Shown here piece after piece: positions 43,880-53,475 of a stretch of DNA of 64,000 nt. Both the position numbers and the translations under genes were made by a program. The stretch is taken from contig NZ_CP112998.1 of assembly GCF_026625565.1 (NCBI RefSeq), positions 3,474,501 to 3,538,500 on the forward strand, read 5' to 3'. Source of the stretch: Dyadobacter pollutisoli. GTDB taxonomy: Bacteria > Bacteroidota > Bacteroidia > Cytophagales > Spirosomataceae. The stretch's first letter is position 1, and each line of letters begins with the position of its first letter. Below the pieces are notes generated by a model. The model made no database searches and was not told where the DNA came from. It saw only the letters and a program-made list of their open reading frames with translations.

Positions 43880-44965
43880 TTAGGCAGTTTTCGCCGGGTA
43901 ACCAGTCAGCAGGAAGAGTTTGGACATTTCTTTGTTCAAATCGTCAAGGAAACCATTGTCGGCGAGCCACTTTTCACTGTAATAAGTATCCTGGTACCGT
44001 TCACCCGAATCGCAGATGAGCGTTACAATGGAGCCTTTTTCGCCGTTATCCCTCATTTGTAAAGCCAGTTGCAGTACACCCCAGAAATTGGTCCCTGTGG
44101 AAGCGCCTACCTTTCGGTTAATGAGTGCCGAAAGCATTTTCATGCCTGCAAAACTCCCCGCATCCGGTACCTGGATCATATGGTCCACCACCGTTCTGAC
44201 AAAGGAAGGCTCCACCCGCGGACGCCCGATACCTTCTATTTTGGAGCCATGCTCGCTGCAAATGGCGGCATCATTATTTTTCCAATAGTCAAAAAACACA
44301 GAGTTTTCTGGGTCTACCACGCATACGCGGCTTGCATATCGTTCGTACCGCACGTACCTGCCCAATGTCGCGGAGGTACCGCCCGTGCCCGCGCCGGTTA
44401 CGATCCAGGTGGGTACCGGATAGGCTTCAAACTGCATTTGCCTGAAAATAGATTCTGCGATATTGTTATTACCACGCCAGTCAGTCGCTCGTTCCGCATA
44501 AGTAAACTGATCCATAAAATGGCCGTCGTTTTCATGGGCGATCTGCCTTGAAACTTCGTAAACCTGGGCCGGATGATCGACAAAATGACATTGCCCTCCA
44601 TAAAATTCAATGGCCTGGATCTTGTCTTGACTGGTGGATTTAGGCATCACAGCAATAAAAGGAAGACCCAATAATCTTGCAAAATACGCTTCTGAAACAG
44701 CCGTAGAGCCACTGGAAGCCTCCACAATGGTAGTACCCTCGTGAACCCAGCCATTGCAAAGGGCATATAAAAACAACGACCTCGCCAGGCGGTGTTTCAA
44801 GCTCCCGGAGGGATGTGTGGACTCGTCTTTGAAATAAAAATCAATGTCCGGAAAAGCTGGCAAAATCAGCGGAATCAAATGCGTATCCGCCGATCGCTGA
44901 TAATCCGCCTCAATTTTCGTTATCGCCCTGGTACACCAGTTATTGGAAGTGTTTGTTAATTGCAC
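43880..44965 (-). CDS. PLP-dependent cysteine-synthase-family enzyme
   Basis: A 361-residue fold-type II PLP enzyme. The PLP Lys is in STHPSGSLKHRLARSL; VEASSGSTAVSEAYFARLLG binds the substrate carboxylate, TGAGTGGTSATLGRYVRY binds the PLP phosphate and SGERYQDTYYS contacts the ring nitrogen. The order fits the cysteine synthase/cystathionine beta-synthase group, but several motifs differ from CysK, so the activity may be a lyase or a desulfhydrase. It lies downstream of an efflux operon with its own spacing of 110 bases and a terminator between. Confidence 0.87.
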   Translation of the reverse strand: MQLTNTSNNWCTRAITKIEADYQRSADTHLIPLILPAFPDIDFYFKDESTHPSGSLKHRLARSLFLYALCNGWVHEGTTIVEASSGSTAVSEAYFARLLGLPFIAVMPKSTSQDKIQAIEFYGGQCHFVDHPAQVYEVSRQIAHENDGHFMDQFTYAERATDWRGNNNIAESIFRQMQFEAYPVPTWIVTGAGTGGTSATLGRYVRYERYASRVCVVDPENSVFFDYWKNNDAAICSEHGSKIEGIGRPRVEPSFVRTVVDHMIQVPDAGSFAGMKMLSALINRKVGASTGTNFWGVLQLALQMRDNGEKGSIVTLICDSGERYQDTYYSEKWLADNGFLDDLNKEMSKLFLLTGYPAKTA

Positions 44966-45017
44966 GATGAAGGTTTTTCAAAGCAATGTAGGTAGCTAAC
45001 CAGATAAATACAAAAAA

Positions 45018-45047
45018 GAGAAGCCTCCCCGAACAGGAAAGCTTCTT
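45018..45047 (-). terminator. Terminator of the efflux operon
   Basis: AGAAGC and GCTTCT pair around a C-rich inner region with a small bulge, and in the leftward direction the stem is followed by TTTTTTG. It lies 27 bases past the transporter stop codon. Confidence 0.7.
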
Positions 45048-45074
45048 CAATATTACTACTACACTTAAAACATG

Positions 45075-46649
45075 TTAATGTACAGCCGAGGCATCGACTT
45101 TGGTTTTGCCGCTGCGGGTCCAGAGAACGAATGGAACACATATCAGGAACATCACGCCCAGGTACAGGAACACATCCATATACGACATCACCTGCGCCTG
45201 CTTGGAGACTGTAAAGTCAAGCATTTTATAGCCGCTTTTCAAAGCGATGTCGGAAGTCATTCCTTTTCCCATAAAAGTACGCTGCAAGCCCTCAACCCGT
45301 TGTTGCACAGCAGGATTGTTAATATCCAGCTTACTAACCAGATCATTGCGGTGAAACATATTCTGCCGCGCGATGAAGGTGGTGATCACCGCTACCCCAA
45401 ACGATCCGCCCAACTGGCGCATCATCCCGGTGAATGCAGCTCCCTCGCCGATTTCACGGCCTTTCAATGTCGATAAGGCGAGTGTGGTGATGGGTACAAA
45501 CAATAATCCAAGACCAATTCCCCTCACGATCAACATATTAAAAAACGCGTCGCTGCCAGTATCCGGTGACAGGATCAGGTATCCCCAATAACTGTATCCG
45601 AAAAAGAATATCATTCCCAGCGCGACGAGGTACTGTTGTTTCACGCCCCGTTGCAGCAGCTGACCCACGACCGGCATCATCATCGCCGTCACAATCGCCG
45701 CAGGTACCATCAGCATCCCCGATTGCGTAGCCGTCCAGCCTAATGTGGCCTGGGTATACAATGGAATGATGAATGTGGAACCGTATAATCCGAAACCTAA
45801 TATGAATGAGAGGATGGTACCAACCCGAAGGTTTCCATTGGACAGTACCCTGAGATTCACGATCGGATTTTTGTAAGTAAGCTCCCGCCAGATAAAGAAG
45901 AAGAAGCCAAATACTGCCGTAACTGTCAGCAAAACAATGATCTCGTCATTGAACCAATCTTCTTCCTGTCCTTTTTCCAACACATATTGAAGCGAGCCCA
46001 CAGCCACTGCCAGCAGGACAATTCCCCACCAGTCGATTTCACTGGCTGTCTTTTTCACTGAGAATCTCGGGCTTCTTACAAATTGCAGCGTAAGCATGGC
46101 CGCAATGATACCCAAAGGAATATTGATGTAAAAAATGTAAGGCCAGCTGTAATTATCGACAATGTAACCTCCCAGCGGCGGACCCAATGTAGGTCCCACA
46201 ATTACTCCCAAACCATAAATAGCCTGGGCAATTCCTCTCTTTTCGGGTGGGTAACTCTCTGTGATCAGTGTTTGAGCAGTCACCAGCAAGGCACCTCCGC
46301 CAAGTCCCTGGATCAACCGGAAAAATACCAGTTCCCAGATGTTATCTGCATTACCGCAGAGAAATGATGCCACGGTAAAAATGATAATGGAGGCAGCAAA
46401 ATAATTCCGGCGGCCAAACTGTTGCGAAAGCCAGCTAGTCATAGGCACAATGATCACGTTACCAATGGCATAGGCCGTGATCACCCAGCTAACTTCTGAC
46501 AACGTACCGCCCAAATTCCCGCGCATGTCGTTGAGCGCTACATTGACGATCGTGGTATCCACGATTTCAAGCAATGCGCACAATACGGCTGTGATCGTGA
46601 TAATGACCCTGCGCGAGCCGTATTCGACGAGTGATTCCTGTAATTCCAT
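45075..46649 (-). CDS. DHA2 family MFS multidrug transporter (EmrB-like)
   Basis: A 524-residue inner-membrane drug:proton antiporter with about 14 spans. VDTTIVNVALNDMRGNLGG at the N-terminus and GLGVIVGPTLGPPLGGYIVDNYSWPYIFYINIPLG are the DHA2 signatures. It pairs with the HlyD-type adaptor and TolC-type channel encoded just upstream to form a three-part pump. The last gene of the operon; the TetR gene at the head would control it. Confidence 0.92.
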   Translation of the reverse strand: MELQESLVEYGSRRVIITITAVLCALLEIVDTTIVNVALNDMRGNLGGTLSEVSWVITAYAIGNVIIVPMTSWLSQQFGRRNYFAASIIIFTVASFLCGNADNIWELVFFRLIQGLGGGALLVTAQTLITESYPPEKRGIAQAIYGLGVIVGPTLGPPLGGYIVDNYSWPYIFYINIPLGIIAAMLTLQFVRSPRFSVKKTASEIDWWGIVLLAVAVGSLQYVLEKGQEEDWFNDEIIVLLTVTAVFGFFFFIWRELTYKNPIVNLRVLSNGNLRVGTILSFILGFGLYGSTFIIPLYTQATLGWTATQSGMLMVPAAIVTAMMMPVVGQLLQRGVKQQYLVALGMIFFFGYSYWGYLILSPDTGSDAFFNMLIVRGIGLGLLFVPITTLALSTLKGREIGEGAAFTGMMRQLGGSFGVAVITTFIARQNMFHRNDLVSKLDINNPAVQQRVEGLQRTFMGKGMTSDIALKSGYKMLDFTVSKQAQVMSYMDVFLYLGVMFLICVPFVLWTRSGKTKVDASAVH

Positions 46650-46680
46650 TTAATATTGGTTTAGAATCAAGTTCCGATCC

Positions 46681-47793
46681 TTAGTTCAATTCTACATCTA
46701 CGAACACGTTCATTCCGGGACGTAATTCTGAAATTCTTTCATCCTGCGCTTGTGTAAACTCAATTCTTACCGGCAGGCGTTGCACTACTTTTACAAAGTT
46801 ACCACTCGCATTATCAGGAGGCAGCAGGGCAAAACGTGCTCCGGTAGCAGGTGAAAATGACGCTACTTTTGCTTCAAACTCATGATCCGGGTAAGCATCT
46901 ACGTGTATGCGAACTTTCTGGCCCAGCTTCATTTTGGTCAATTGTGTTTCCTTGAAATTGGCTACAACCCAGGGCTCTGTCGTTGAAATAATGCTGAAAA
47001 GCTGTTGTCCTGCCTGTAAAAACTGTCCCAGTTGTGCATTCACTTTGGAAACGCGGCCATCAGTCGGAGCTGTGATCACAGTGTATGACAAGTTCAGTTC
47101 TGCATTATCGATCTCAGCCTGACGTGCTTTAATGTTAGCATTTACTACGCTCGTTTGTACAGAAGTAGCGCGTGTTTGCTTGCCAGCAGCCTTCGCCTGA
47201 CGTTCCGCTGCATTTTTCTGTGCTACCAGCACCGCCAGCTGACGTTCCGCTTTTTGTTTGGCAGCCGAAGCCTGCTCAAATTCCTGTTGTGTGATCGAAT
47301 GGTCCTTGATCAGATTTTCATATCTCGCGAAATCCTGGTTCGCTCTCCACACATTCACTTTCGCTTCTTCGATCTGAGCTTCTACAATGGATACATTTGC
47401 TTCATAAGTAATTCCGCTCGCCGCAGATGCATTGGTAGTCGCATTGGCAACCACAAGGCTTCCTTCCGAACCAGCATAAGCAGCTTTCGCTTGTTCCAAT
47501 TTGATGATCTGATCGCGGTTATCGAGTACGATCAGCGTGTCTCCTTTTTTCACGAACTGATTGTCTTTTACTTTAATGGCTGTCACATAGCCTGATATTC
47601 TTGGGATTACAGGACTGATATTGGCATCTATCTGTGCGTCATCTGTTTCTTCGTGGTGCAGGCCGTGGTTATACTTTGTAAAACCCCAGCTTCCTCCTAC
47701 GGCGATCAATACACCAAGAATAATAATGAAGCGGTAATTTTTCTTTTTAGGTGCAGTTTCCTCGGTTGCTGATGTGTTTTGGTTGGTTTCCAT
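46681..47793 (-). CDS. HlyD/EmrA family membrane fusion protein
   Basis: A 370-residue periplasmic adaptor with one N-terminal membrane span (about 23-41). It has the biotinyl-lipoyl-like halves (ISGYVTAIKVKDNQFVKKGDTL and APTDGRVSKVNAQLGQFLQAGQ), a long helical hairpin rich in Ala, Gln and Glu between them, and the beta-barrel EPWVVANFKETQLTKMK. It connects the DHA2 transporter with TolC. It lies 73 bases downstream of the TolC gene, in a gap containing repeat elements, and 31 bases upstream of the transporter gene. Confidence 0.93.
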   Translation of the reverse strand: METNQNTSATEETAPKKKNYRFIIILGVLIAVGGSWGFTKYNHGLHHEETDDAQIDANISPVIPRISGYVTAIKVKDNQFVKKGDTLIVLDNRDQIIKLEQAKAAYAGSEGSLVVANATTNASAASGITYEANVSIVEAQIEEAKVNVWRANQDFARYENLIKDHSITQQEFEQASAAKQKAERQLAVLVAQKNAAERQAKAAGKQTRATSVQTSVVNANIKARQAEIDNAELNLSYTVITAPTDGRVSKVNAQLGQFLQAGQQLFSIISTTEPWVVANFKETQLTKMKLGQKVRIHVDAYPDHEFEAKVASFSPATGARFALLPPDNASGNFVKVVQRLPVRIEFTQAQDERISELRPGMNVFVDVELN

Positions 47794-47820
47794 ATATATA
47801 ATGACTGAATGATTGAATTA

Positions 47821-47866
47821 GTGAATGACCGGTCGCCGGTGCGATGAATGTTTGCCGGTGCGATGG
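47821..47866. repeat. Dispersed element, copy B, with an internal duplicate
   Basis: GTGAATGACCGGTCGCCGG then TGCGATGAATG, followed by a partial second copy GCCGGTGCGATGG. Its complement resembles the element near DUF423. It lies inside the efflux operon between the TolC and adaptor genes. Confidence 0.65.
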
Positions 47867-49207
47867 TTAGTTGATTACTCCGGCTGTTTGTTCTAGTTTT
47901 TTGTAGGCTACTATAGCGTCTGCTTTGGCGGTTTCGTAGTTGATTCTGGACTGAACCTGGGCAACGTCTGCGTCTAGTAGTTCGGTGGTGGTTACCAGGC
48001 TGTTATCGTACTTGTTTTTGGTAATCCGGTAATTTTCGTTCGCCTGCTCCACTGCTTTGGCATACACATCAATTTTCCTTTTGCTCAACACATAATTGTA
48101 ATAAGCAGTATTGACTTCCAGGTGAATACGGTCCAGCAGCACTTCCTCGTTGGTTTTGAGCTGATAAACTTTCGTCCGGGCCTGCGCCATTTTCGCGCCC
48201 GACTTCCACAATGCGCCGATATCATATTTAAAACCTATACCAGCGTTCACTGCATTCGGAATCATGGCCACTCCCGGAATATTCAATGCGACATATCCGG
48301 CTGTCAGCGCGACGCTTGGATAAAAATCAGCCTTTACTACTTTAATATCCGTGTCAGCAGCTTTCTGGCGGATACCATTGGCAGCGATGTCTTTTCTGTG
48401 TGTCAAAGCCGTTTGCTCCCATTCTCCTGCATTGCCCTCTTCTTTCAATGTGATAAAACTGGCAGAATCTGCTAGTAGCGCAGTGTTTTCCGGCATTCCC
48501 AGGATCAGGTTCATATTGATCGTCGTCACTTTCAGATCATTCTCGGCCGTCAAAAGCGCCAGTTCAACATTCGATTCCTGTAGTTTTGCTTTCATCAGGT
48601 CATTTCTTGCCAGCATTCCGTTTTTTTCACGGTTTGTAAATTCTTCCACACGCTGACGTTCCCGCAGCAGGTTTTCTGAAACAAGGTCAACCGATTTTTT
48701 TGCTTTATAAAGATTGCTATAAGCCGCTACGGTGTTCTGAATGATCGCATCCCTGTCGTTTTCGACGTCCAGTTTGGCAGCCTGTTCCAGGTAATGTGCC
48801 GATTCCAGGCCGTACTTAAATCTGAAACCTGAGAAAAGGGGCAATGACGCACTTGCCATGCCATACATCGCCTGATGTACCGCCGGCGTACCGCCCGAGC
48901 TTCCGGTGCTATCGTTTCCGCTTTGTTTGATTTTAAGGTCAATGTTTGGCGTATTAACCCTTAAATAAGAGCCCGATACACTCAAAGTAGGCAGCTGGTT
49001 CTCTTTGATTTGGCGGATATTTAAACCGGCCATATCAACATTCGTCTGGCTTAATTTGAGTTGTTTGCTGTTTTTCAAACTCATTTCAATGGCTTCTTCC
49101 AACTTGATTGTGCGTGTGGTTTGGGCATATGAATGAGCCGTGGCCACAATCCAGACGATCGCGGTAGCCACAGAAACCATTCTTTTAGTTTTCGATGTGG
49201 TGTTCAT
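47867..49207 (-). CDS. TolC family outer-membrane efflux protein
   Basis: A 446-residue protein with a signal peptide (about residues 1-28, ending in HSYAQ) and the two repeated helical halves of the OEP family (LEEAIEMSLKNSKQLKLSQTNVDMAGLNIR and the similar LEVNTAYYNYVLSKRKIDVYAKAVEQANENY). It forms the outer-membrane channel of the pump. Its start overlaps the end of the TetR gene by 23 bases, so translation is probably coupled. Confidence 0.92.
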   Translation of the reverse strand: MNTTSKTKRMVSVATAIVWIVATAHSYAQTTRTIKLEEAIEMSLKNSKQLKLSQTNVDMAGLNIRQIKENQLPTLSVSGSYLRVNTPNIDLKIKQSGNDSTGSSGGTPAVHQAMYGMASASLPLFSGFRFKYGLESAHYLEQAAKLDVENDRDAIIQNTVAAYSNLYKAKKSVDLVSENLLRERQRVEEFTNREKNGMLARNDLMKAKLQESNVELALLTAENDLKVTTINMNLILGMPENTALLADSASFITLKEEGNAGEWEQTALTHRKDIAANGIRQKAADTDIKVVKADFYPSVALTAGYVALNIPGVAMIPNAVNAGIGFKYDIGALWKSGAKMAQARTKVYQLKTNEEVLLDRIHLEVNTAYYNYVLSKRKIDVYAKAVEQANENYRITKNKYDNSLVTTTELLDADVAQVQSRINYETAKADAIVAYKKLEQTAGVIN

Positions 49208-49829
49208 TTGTAACTGTCGATTTAAATAAACTTTTAAGGTGTTGGCTCAATCTTTTCCGGAGATACTTCTGGAATTCCTCCTCTTCCATATTTTCCAGAT
49301 CATTGATTTTTCTGTAAAATTCCTGTGTCGCTATCGCATAATTAATCGTGCCATATAAGGTCGTGGACATCAGGCTCATATCGATGTTTTTGCGAAACAC
49401 CCCAGCTTCTTGCCCTTCGCGGACAAGTTGCTGCATCAGTTCCAGGTTTCGCAACTTCAAATTCCTGATATGATCCGATATAACCGGCGTTCTTTCGCTC
49501 GAAAGTTGCTCCCGCAGCATAATGTTATGGAAGCACTGGTTTCCCATCAATCTGTCAATCGCATTATCAATCAGCATGTTGATCTTCTGGATCGGATTCA
49601 GATCCTCGCTCTGGACAAGCGTTTCCAATCTCGAACGCGACTCCGACATCCGGATCTCGAACAATGCTTCAATCAGCTTTTCCTTTGAACCGAAATAATA
49701 GGATATCATCGAGACATTCACGTCTGCCTCCTGTGCAATGTCCCTTACCGAAGTCCCTGCAAAACCCTTTTGGGAAAATAACCGCTCCGCGACCTCTATA
49801 ATCTGCAATTGTTTTGCGCTGTATTCCAT
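49185..49829 (-). CDS. TetR/AcrR family repressor of the efflux operon
   Basis: A 214-residue regulator. The HTH is at residues about 24-46 (GTSVRDIAQEADVNVSMISYYFGSKEKLIEALFE), and the remaining helices form the ligand domain. It is the first gene of the operon encoding TolC, adaptor and transporter, and two identical-type inverted repeats lie 80-115 bases upstream, so autorepression relieved by a pump substrate is the expected circuit. The ligand cannot be told. Confidence 0.92.
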   Translation of the reverse strand: MEYSAKQLQIIEVAERLFSQKGFAGTSVRDIAQEADVNVSMISYYFGSKEKLIEALFEIRMSESRSRLETLVQSEDLNPIQKINMLIDNAIDRLMGNQCFHNIMLREQLSSERTPVISDHIRNLKLRNLELMQQLVREGQEAGVFRKNIDMSLMSTTLYGTINYAIATQEFYRKINDLENMEEEEFQKYLRKRLSQHLKSLFKSTVTNEHHIEN

Positions 49830-49902
49830 TTAACTATCTCATTAACAAGGCTATGGTTACTTCGAATGTCAATGACCGCACAAAGATAAAAGGCCAAAAA
49901 AT

Positions 49903-49944
49903 AAAAATCAAACGATCGTTTGATTTTTTCAAACAAACGTTTGA
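49903..49944. promoter_or_regulatory. Twin TetR operator, TCAAAC-N4-GTTTGA
   Basis: Two copies of TCAAAC-N4-GTTTGA, one with spacer GATC and one with AAAC. The first lies in a perfect 26-base palindrome; the second is 21 bases away centre to centre, two turns of the helix, so two dimers could bind the same face. They lie upstream of the TetR gene and are likely its binding sites. Confidence 0.8.
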
Positions 49945-50086
49945 TTAGTCGAAACATTTATTCGATTAGTACCATTAAATTTTTTTAATGTTATGATTAA
50001 AACGGCTGCAACGTTTCCCCGATTAATATTGTCCTGAGAGTACAGGGAATAGTACCACATCAACGCTCCTCTATCTTGAACCAATT

Positions 50087-53000
50087 ATGAAAATATATAC
50101 CGCTTACAAGCTGTTGCTCGCTCTCTTTCTCCTGCTTCTGCTGGGGCCTGCCTTTGGCCAGAAAACCCCTCCCAGCTGTGGCACCAATGATTCACTGGCT
50201 GCATCTTACCTGGCCAAATATTCAAAGACAAAAGACCTGACGAAGGCAAGACTCGGCGCGGAAGAAAAGCTGGAATACAGAATTGCGCTGGACATTAACT
50301 ACAAAACCTACTTATTGTACGGCGGGGACAAAGACAAGATCACCAAAGAAGCATACCGGTTCATTCAGGAAGCGTCCGACGTTTTTGAAAGGGATGTAAA
50401 CATCAAACTCACCGTCAGTTTTATTTATATCTGGGATAAACCCGAGCCTTACGCGCTGGAACAGGACGGTGATTATTTCAGCAATGTCCTCAACTACTGG
50501 ACCTCCAACCGGCACGAGGAAAGAGACGCTGTGGTAAGTTTATCGTGCAGGGATGGTTGGTTTTATGGTGGCTACCGGATGTGCTCTTCCAATTTCCCGC
50601 GCCCGGAAGGCAATGCAGTATCAGTCGATTTGCTTTGTCACGAGCTTGGCCATACCCTCGGCTCCCCGCATACGCACAGCTGCTACTGGCCGGGCGGCCC
50701 TATTGACCGCTGCACCAATCTCGAATCCACCAATGCTGAATGTGAAGATGGATATCCCGAAGGTGTCAACGGTTCGATCATGTCCTATTGCCGCTCGGTA
50801 CTGAGCTTTCATCCGCTTTGTCAGAACCTGATGCGCGACTATGCCGAAGGTAAGTTACAGCCCAGTTTCAAGCTCAGCGCTTTCAATGAAAAACCAACCC
50901 GTTCCGGATTGCTCACATTGAATAATCTCGATCCGGGAGCTGTCAACAATACTCCTTCATTTGAATGGTACGCATCGCTGCGCGTCGAAAATTACAGGTT
51001 TCAGATCGCAAAGGACGAAGCATTTACCCAGATCGTAGAAGATACATTGATCAAACAATCTTATTTCCAATCATTTGGCCAAAGCGAGGGCTCCTATTTT
51101 GCACGCTACCGGACCGAAAACCAGTTCAGTGCGGAAGGATGGTCTCCATCGGTTGGCTTCACCATCTCACCTTTTTCAAACAACAGTGAACCGCCATTAT
51201 TATTGAAAATTGCGGTTGACAACTACGGAAAAGTGAGTGGTATGTTTCACAAATACACCGATATCAGCTCCTATGAAGTGGAGGTTACGGATTATTATGA
51301 AAACAAAGTTTACAGCTGGCAGCTCGACGCCACCCCTCACGCATTTCAGACATTTTCGCTCCCTGTGACTTTTGAAAAATACAAACTCTATAATGCGCGT
51401 TTCAGGGTCAATAGCGGCAATACTTGGAGTAAATGGTCCGCTGTTTCCTACCTACCGCAAGCATGGAGCGCCGACTTATGGAGCTTGAACCGGGTCGAAA
51501 AAACATCAAGCAAACCGCTGCTGGCATCGCTTTTATTCCAAACTACGCTCCATGACAAAGGTATTACAGGTAAAATGGAGATTGCAACTGATCCTGATTT
51601 CAAAAATATCGCTTACACCGGCACCACTGTTTCCAATGACCTGAACCAGTGGTACTCCAACAAAATGCTCTTCCAGCCGACATTGGCTGAAAATACTTCC
51701 TATTATATGCGGTCAATGGTGCAATGGGCACCGAAATTGTACTCAGGCTGGTCCACGGGCCAGTTTACGACAGGCTACCTCGACGAGCGTTTTGAGTATC
51801 TTGGTGTGGTTTCACAAAATCTGCAGGCGACCCATTATGCCAACAGCAACTTTGTCAAAAACAGATTTTACAACATTGGTTCTGAGCTATTTGTATATGA
51901 TATTTTCAGCGGCTACTACTCATCCAGTGACCTGAAAACCTGGCAGCCACACCTGTCTTCTACATCAAATGGTAAAAGCCCTAACATCATGAATTTCTTC
52001 GGCGTCTCCAAAAAAGGGGATGTTTATATGATCGATCAGGTCAATAAGCTGGTTCGGAAATCGGGCAACAGTTTTGAAAGCTTCACGTCGCCTGAGGCAT
52101 TTTATATGGATGAATACAGCGCGATCATGCCTACCGAAAACAATGGTATATTTTTCAAAACATCCAATAAAGGTGTGGGTCATTTTCAGGACGGGAAGTG
52201 GGAATTTTTTGATGAAAGAATGCTGCAAAGCAACAAATCCGTCAGCATTGCTATGGATCAGGATGAGCAGATCTGGACGGTGATGGAAGGAGGCGGCGTA
52301 TGGACCAGCAAAAATAACGTGTGGTCGACCCAGCCATTTTTTGCAAACTGGCGAGGGCTGGCCGGGTTGGCTTTTGATAACGAAAAGACCTGCTACGCTT
52401 TCGGAGAATGGGGCGTCGCAAAATTGAACCGCGATTTGCAGCGGTGGGAAATCATGAATGCTTTTTCAGCGTATCCGATCCGAAAATTGGTATTTGGGAA
52501 ACAAAATGAAATGTACCTGGCTTCCTACACGATATATGACCAGGACATTCAAAACCATGCATTGATCACTTACATTGATCAGAAATTGAATGTTTACCAG
52601 GACGGGCTTAACTTTTTCAAAGAGCCGTTTGACCTCACCATTTTCAATGATAAACTCCTGATACTGACCAGCGGCGGCGAAATTCACACATTCGAAGAAA
52701 ACAAAATCCAGCGATTTGAACCGAAAACGGACTATTGCGCAGGTAATGTGGCCGACGTGACGATCACTTCCAATTCCACTTTTGCCAAAGACAATGAGAC
52801 CACATTTGCATTAAAAAATACTGAAAGCAGCGCAATTACGATGGTACCAGCCCTTTCGAAAAACGGCAATGTGTTCCAGGTCAAACTTCCAGAGTCTATC
52901 TTGAAAGGCAATTACACGCTCCAAACTGTAACGAGCAATCCGGCGGTCGCAAGCAACATCAGCAAAGCATTTACCGTTCATAGCGCCACGCCTGCCGAAA

Positions 53001-53473
53001 TATCGATGGTGGCAACCGATAAATTCAAGGTCATGTTAAACACCAGCGAAGGTGCCGGACTGACGTATCAGTGGCAGCGGAACGGCATGGATATCGCCAA
53101 TGCAACCACTTCCTCCATCATTGCTGACCAGTCGGGGGATTACACCGTGAGCATTACCAATCGGGGTGGCTGCCAGACAAAGTCCAGTGTAGTTCCGGTA
53201 TCATTGAACCGTCCTACTGAAATTACATTGCTTCAAAACACACCCAACCCGGTAACAGCTGCGGGTGAAATCGCCTTTTACCTACCGCAGCCCGAGGAAA
53301 CCATTCTTAACCTGTATAATGTACGGGGACAAAAAATCGCGGAACTGAAAAAAGGGCTTTTAGCAGAAGGCTGGCACTTTGCCAAAGTCGATGGAAACCA
53401 GCTGAACTCAGGAATTTACATTTATCAGTTAAAAGCAGGAAGTACTGTCAAATCGCTTAAAATGGCCAAATAG
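50087..53473 (+). CDS. T9SS-exported reprolysin-like zinc metalloprotease
   Basis: An 1128-residue secreted protein. A signal peptide (about residues 1-24, ending PAFGQ) precedes a propeptide-like region and a metallopeptidase domain with HELGHTLGSPHTHSC (H-E-x-x-H-x-x-G-x-x-H) near residue 187 and a Met-turn-like GSIMSYC. The middle (about 280-600) is beta-rich with fibronectin-like repeats; about 600-900 resembles a beta propeller; an Ig-like segment (YQWQRNGMDIANATTSS) precedes the C-terminal T9SS sorting domain (TPNPVTAAGEIAFYLPQ to GIYIYQLKAG). It probably acts at the cell surface or outside. Substrate unknown. Confidence 0.9.
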   Translation: MKIYTAYKLLLALFLLLLLGPAFGQKTPPSCGTNDSLAASYLAKYSKTKDLTKARLGAEEKLEYRIALDINYKTYLLYGGDKDKITKEAYRFIQEASDVFERDVNIKLTVSFIYIWDKPEPYALEQDGDYFSNVLNYWTSNRHEERDAVVSLSCRDGWFYGGYRMCSSNFPRPEGNAVSVDLLCHELGHTLGSPHTHSCYWPGGPIDRCTNLESTNAECEDGYPEGVNGSIMSYCRSVLSFHPLCQNLMRDYAEGKLQPSFKLSAFNEKPTRSGLLTLNNLDPGAVNNTPSFEWYASLRVENYRFQIAKDEAFTQIVEDTLIKQSYFQSFGQSEGSYFARYRTENQFSAEGWSPSVGFTISPFSNNSEPPLLLKIAVDNYGKVSGMFHKYTDISSYEVEVTDYYENKVYSWQLDATPHAFQTFSLPVTFEKYKLYNARFRVNSGNTWSKWSAVSYLPQAWSADLWSLNRVEKTSSKPLLASLLFQTTLHDKGITGKMEIATDPDFKNIAYTGTTVSNDLNQWYSNKMLFQPTLAENTSYYMRSMVQWAPKLYSGWSTGQFTTGYLDERFEYLGVVSQNLQATHYANSNFVKNRFYNIGSELFVYDIFSGYYSSSDLKTWQPHLSSTSNGKSPNIMNFFGVSKKGDVYMIDQVNKLVRKSGNSFESFTSPEAFYMDEYSAIMPTENNGIFFKTSNKGVGHFQDGKWEFFDERMLQSNKSVSIAMDQDEQIWTVMEGGGVWTSKNNVWSTQPFFANWRGLAGLAFDNEKTCYAFGEWGVAKLNRDLQRWEIMNAFSAYPIRKLVFGKQNEMYLASYTIYDQDIQNHALITYIDQKLNVYQDGLNFFKEPFDLTIFNDKLLILTSGGEIHTFEENKIQRFEPKTDYCAGNVADVTITSNSTFAKDNETTFALKNTESSAITMVPALSKNGNVFQVKLPESILKGNYTLQTVTSNPAVASNISKAFTVHSATPAEISMVATDKFKVMLNTSEGAGLTYQWQRNGMDIANATTSSIIADQSGDYTVSITNRGGCQTKSSVVPVSLNRPTEITLLQNTPNPVTAAGEIAFYLPQPEETILNLYNVRGQKIAELKKGLLAEGWHFAKVDGNQLNSGIYIYQLKAGSTVKSLKMAK

Positions 53474-53475
53474 GG

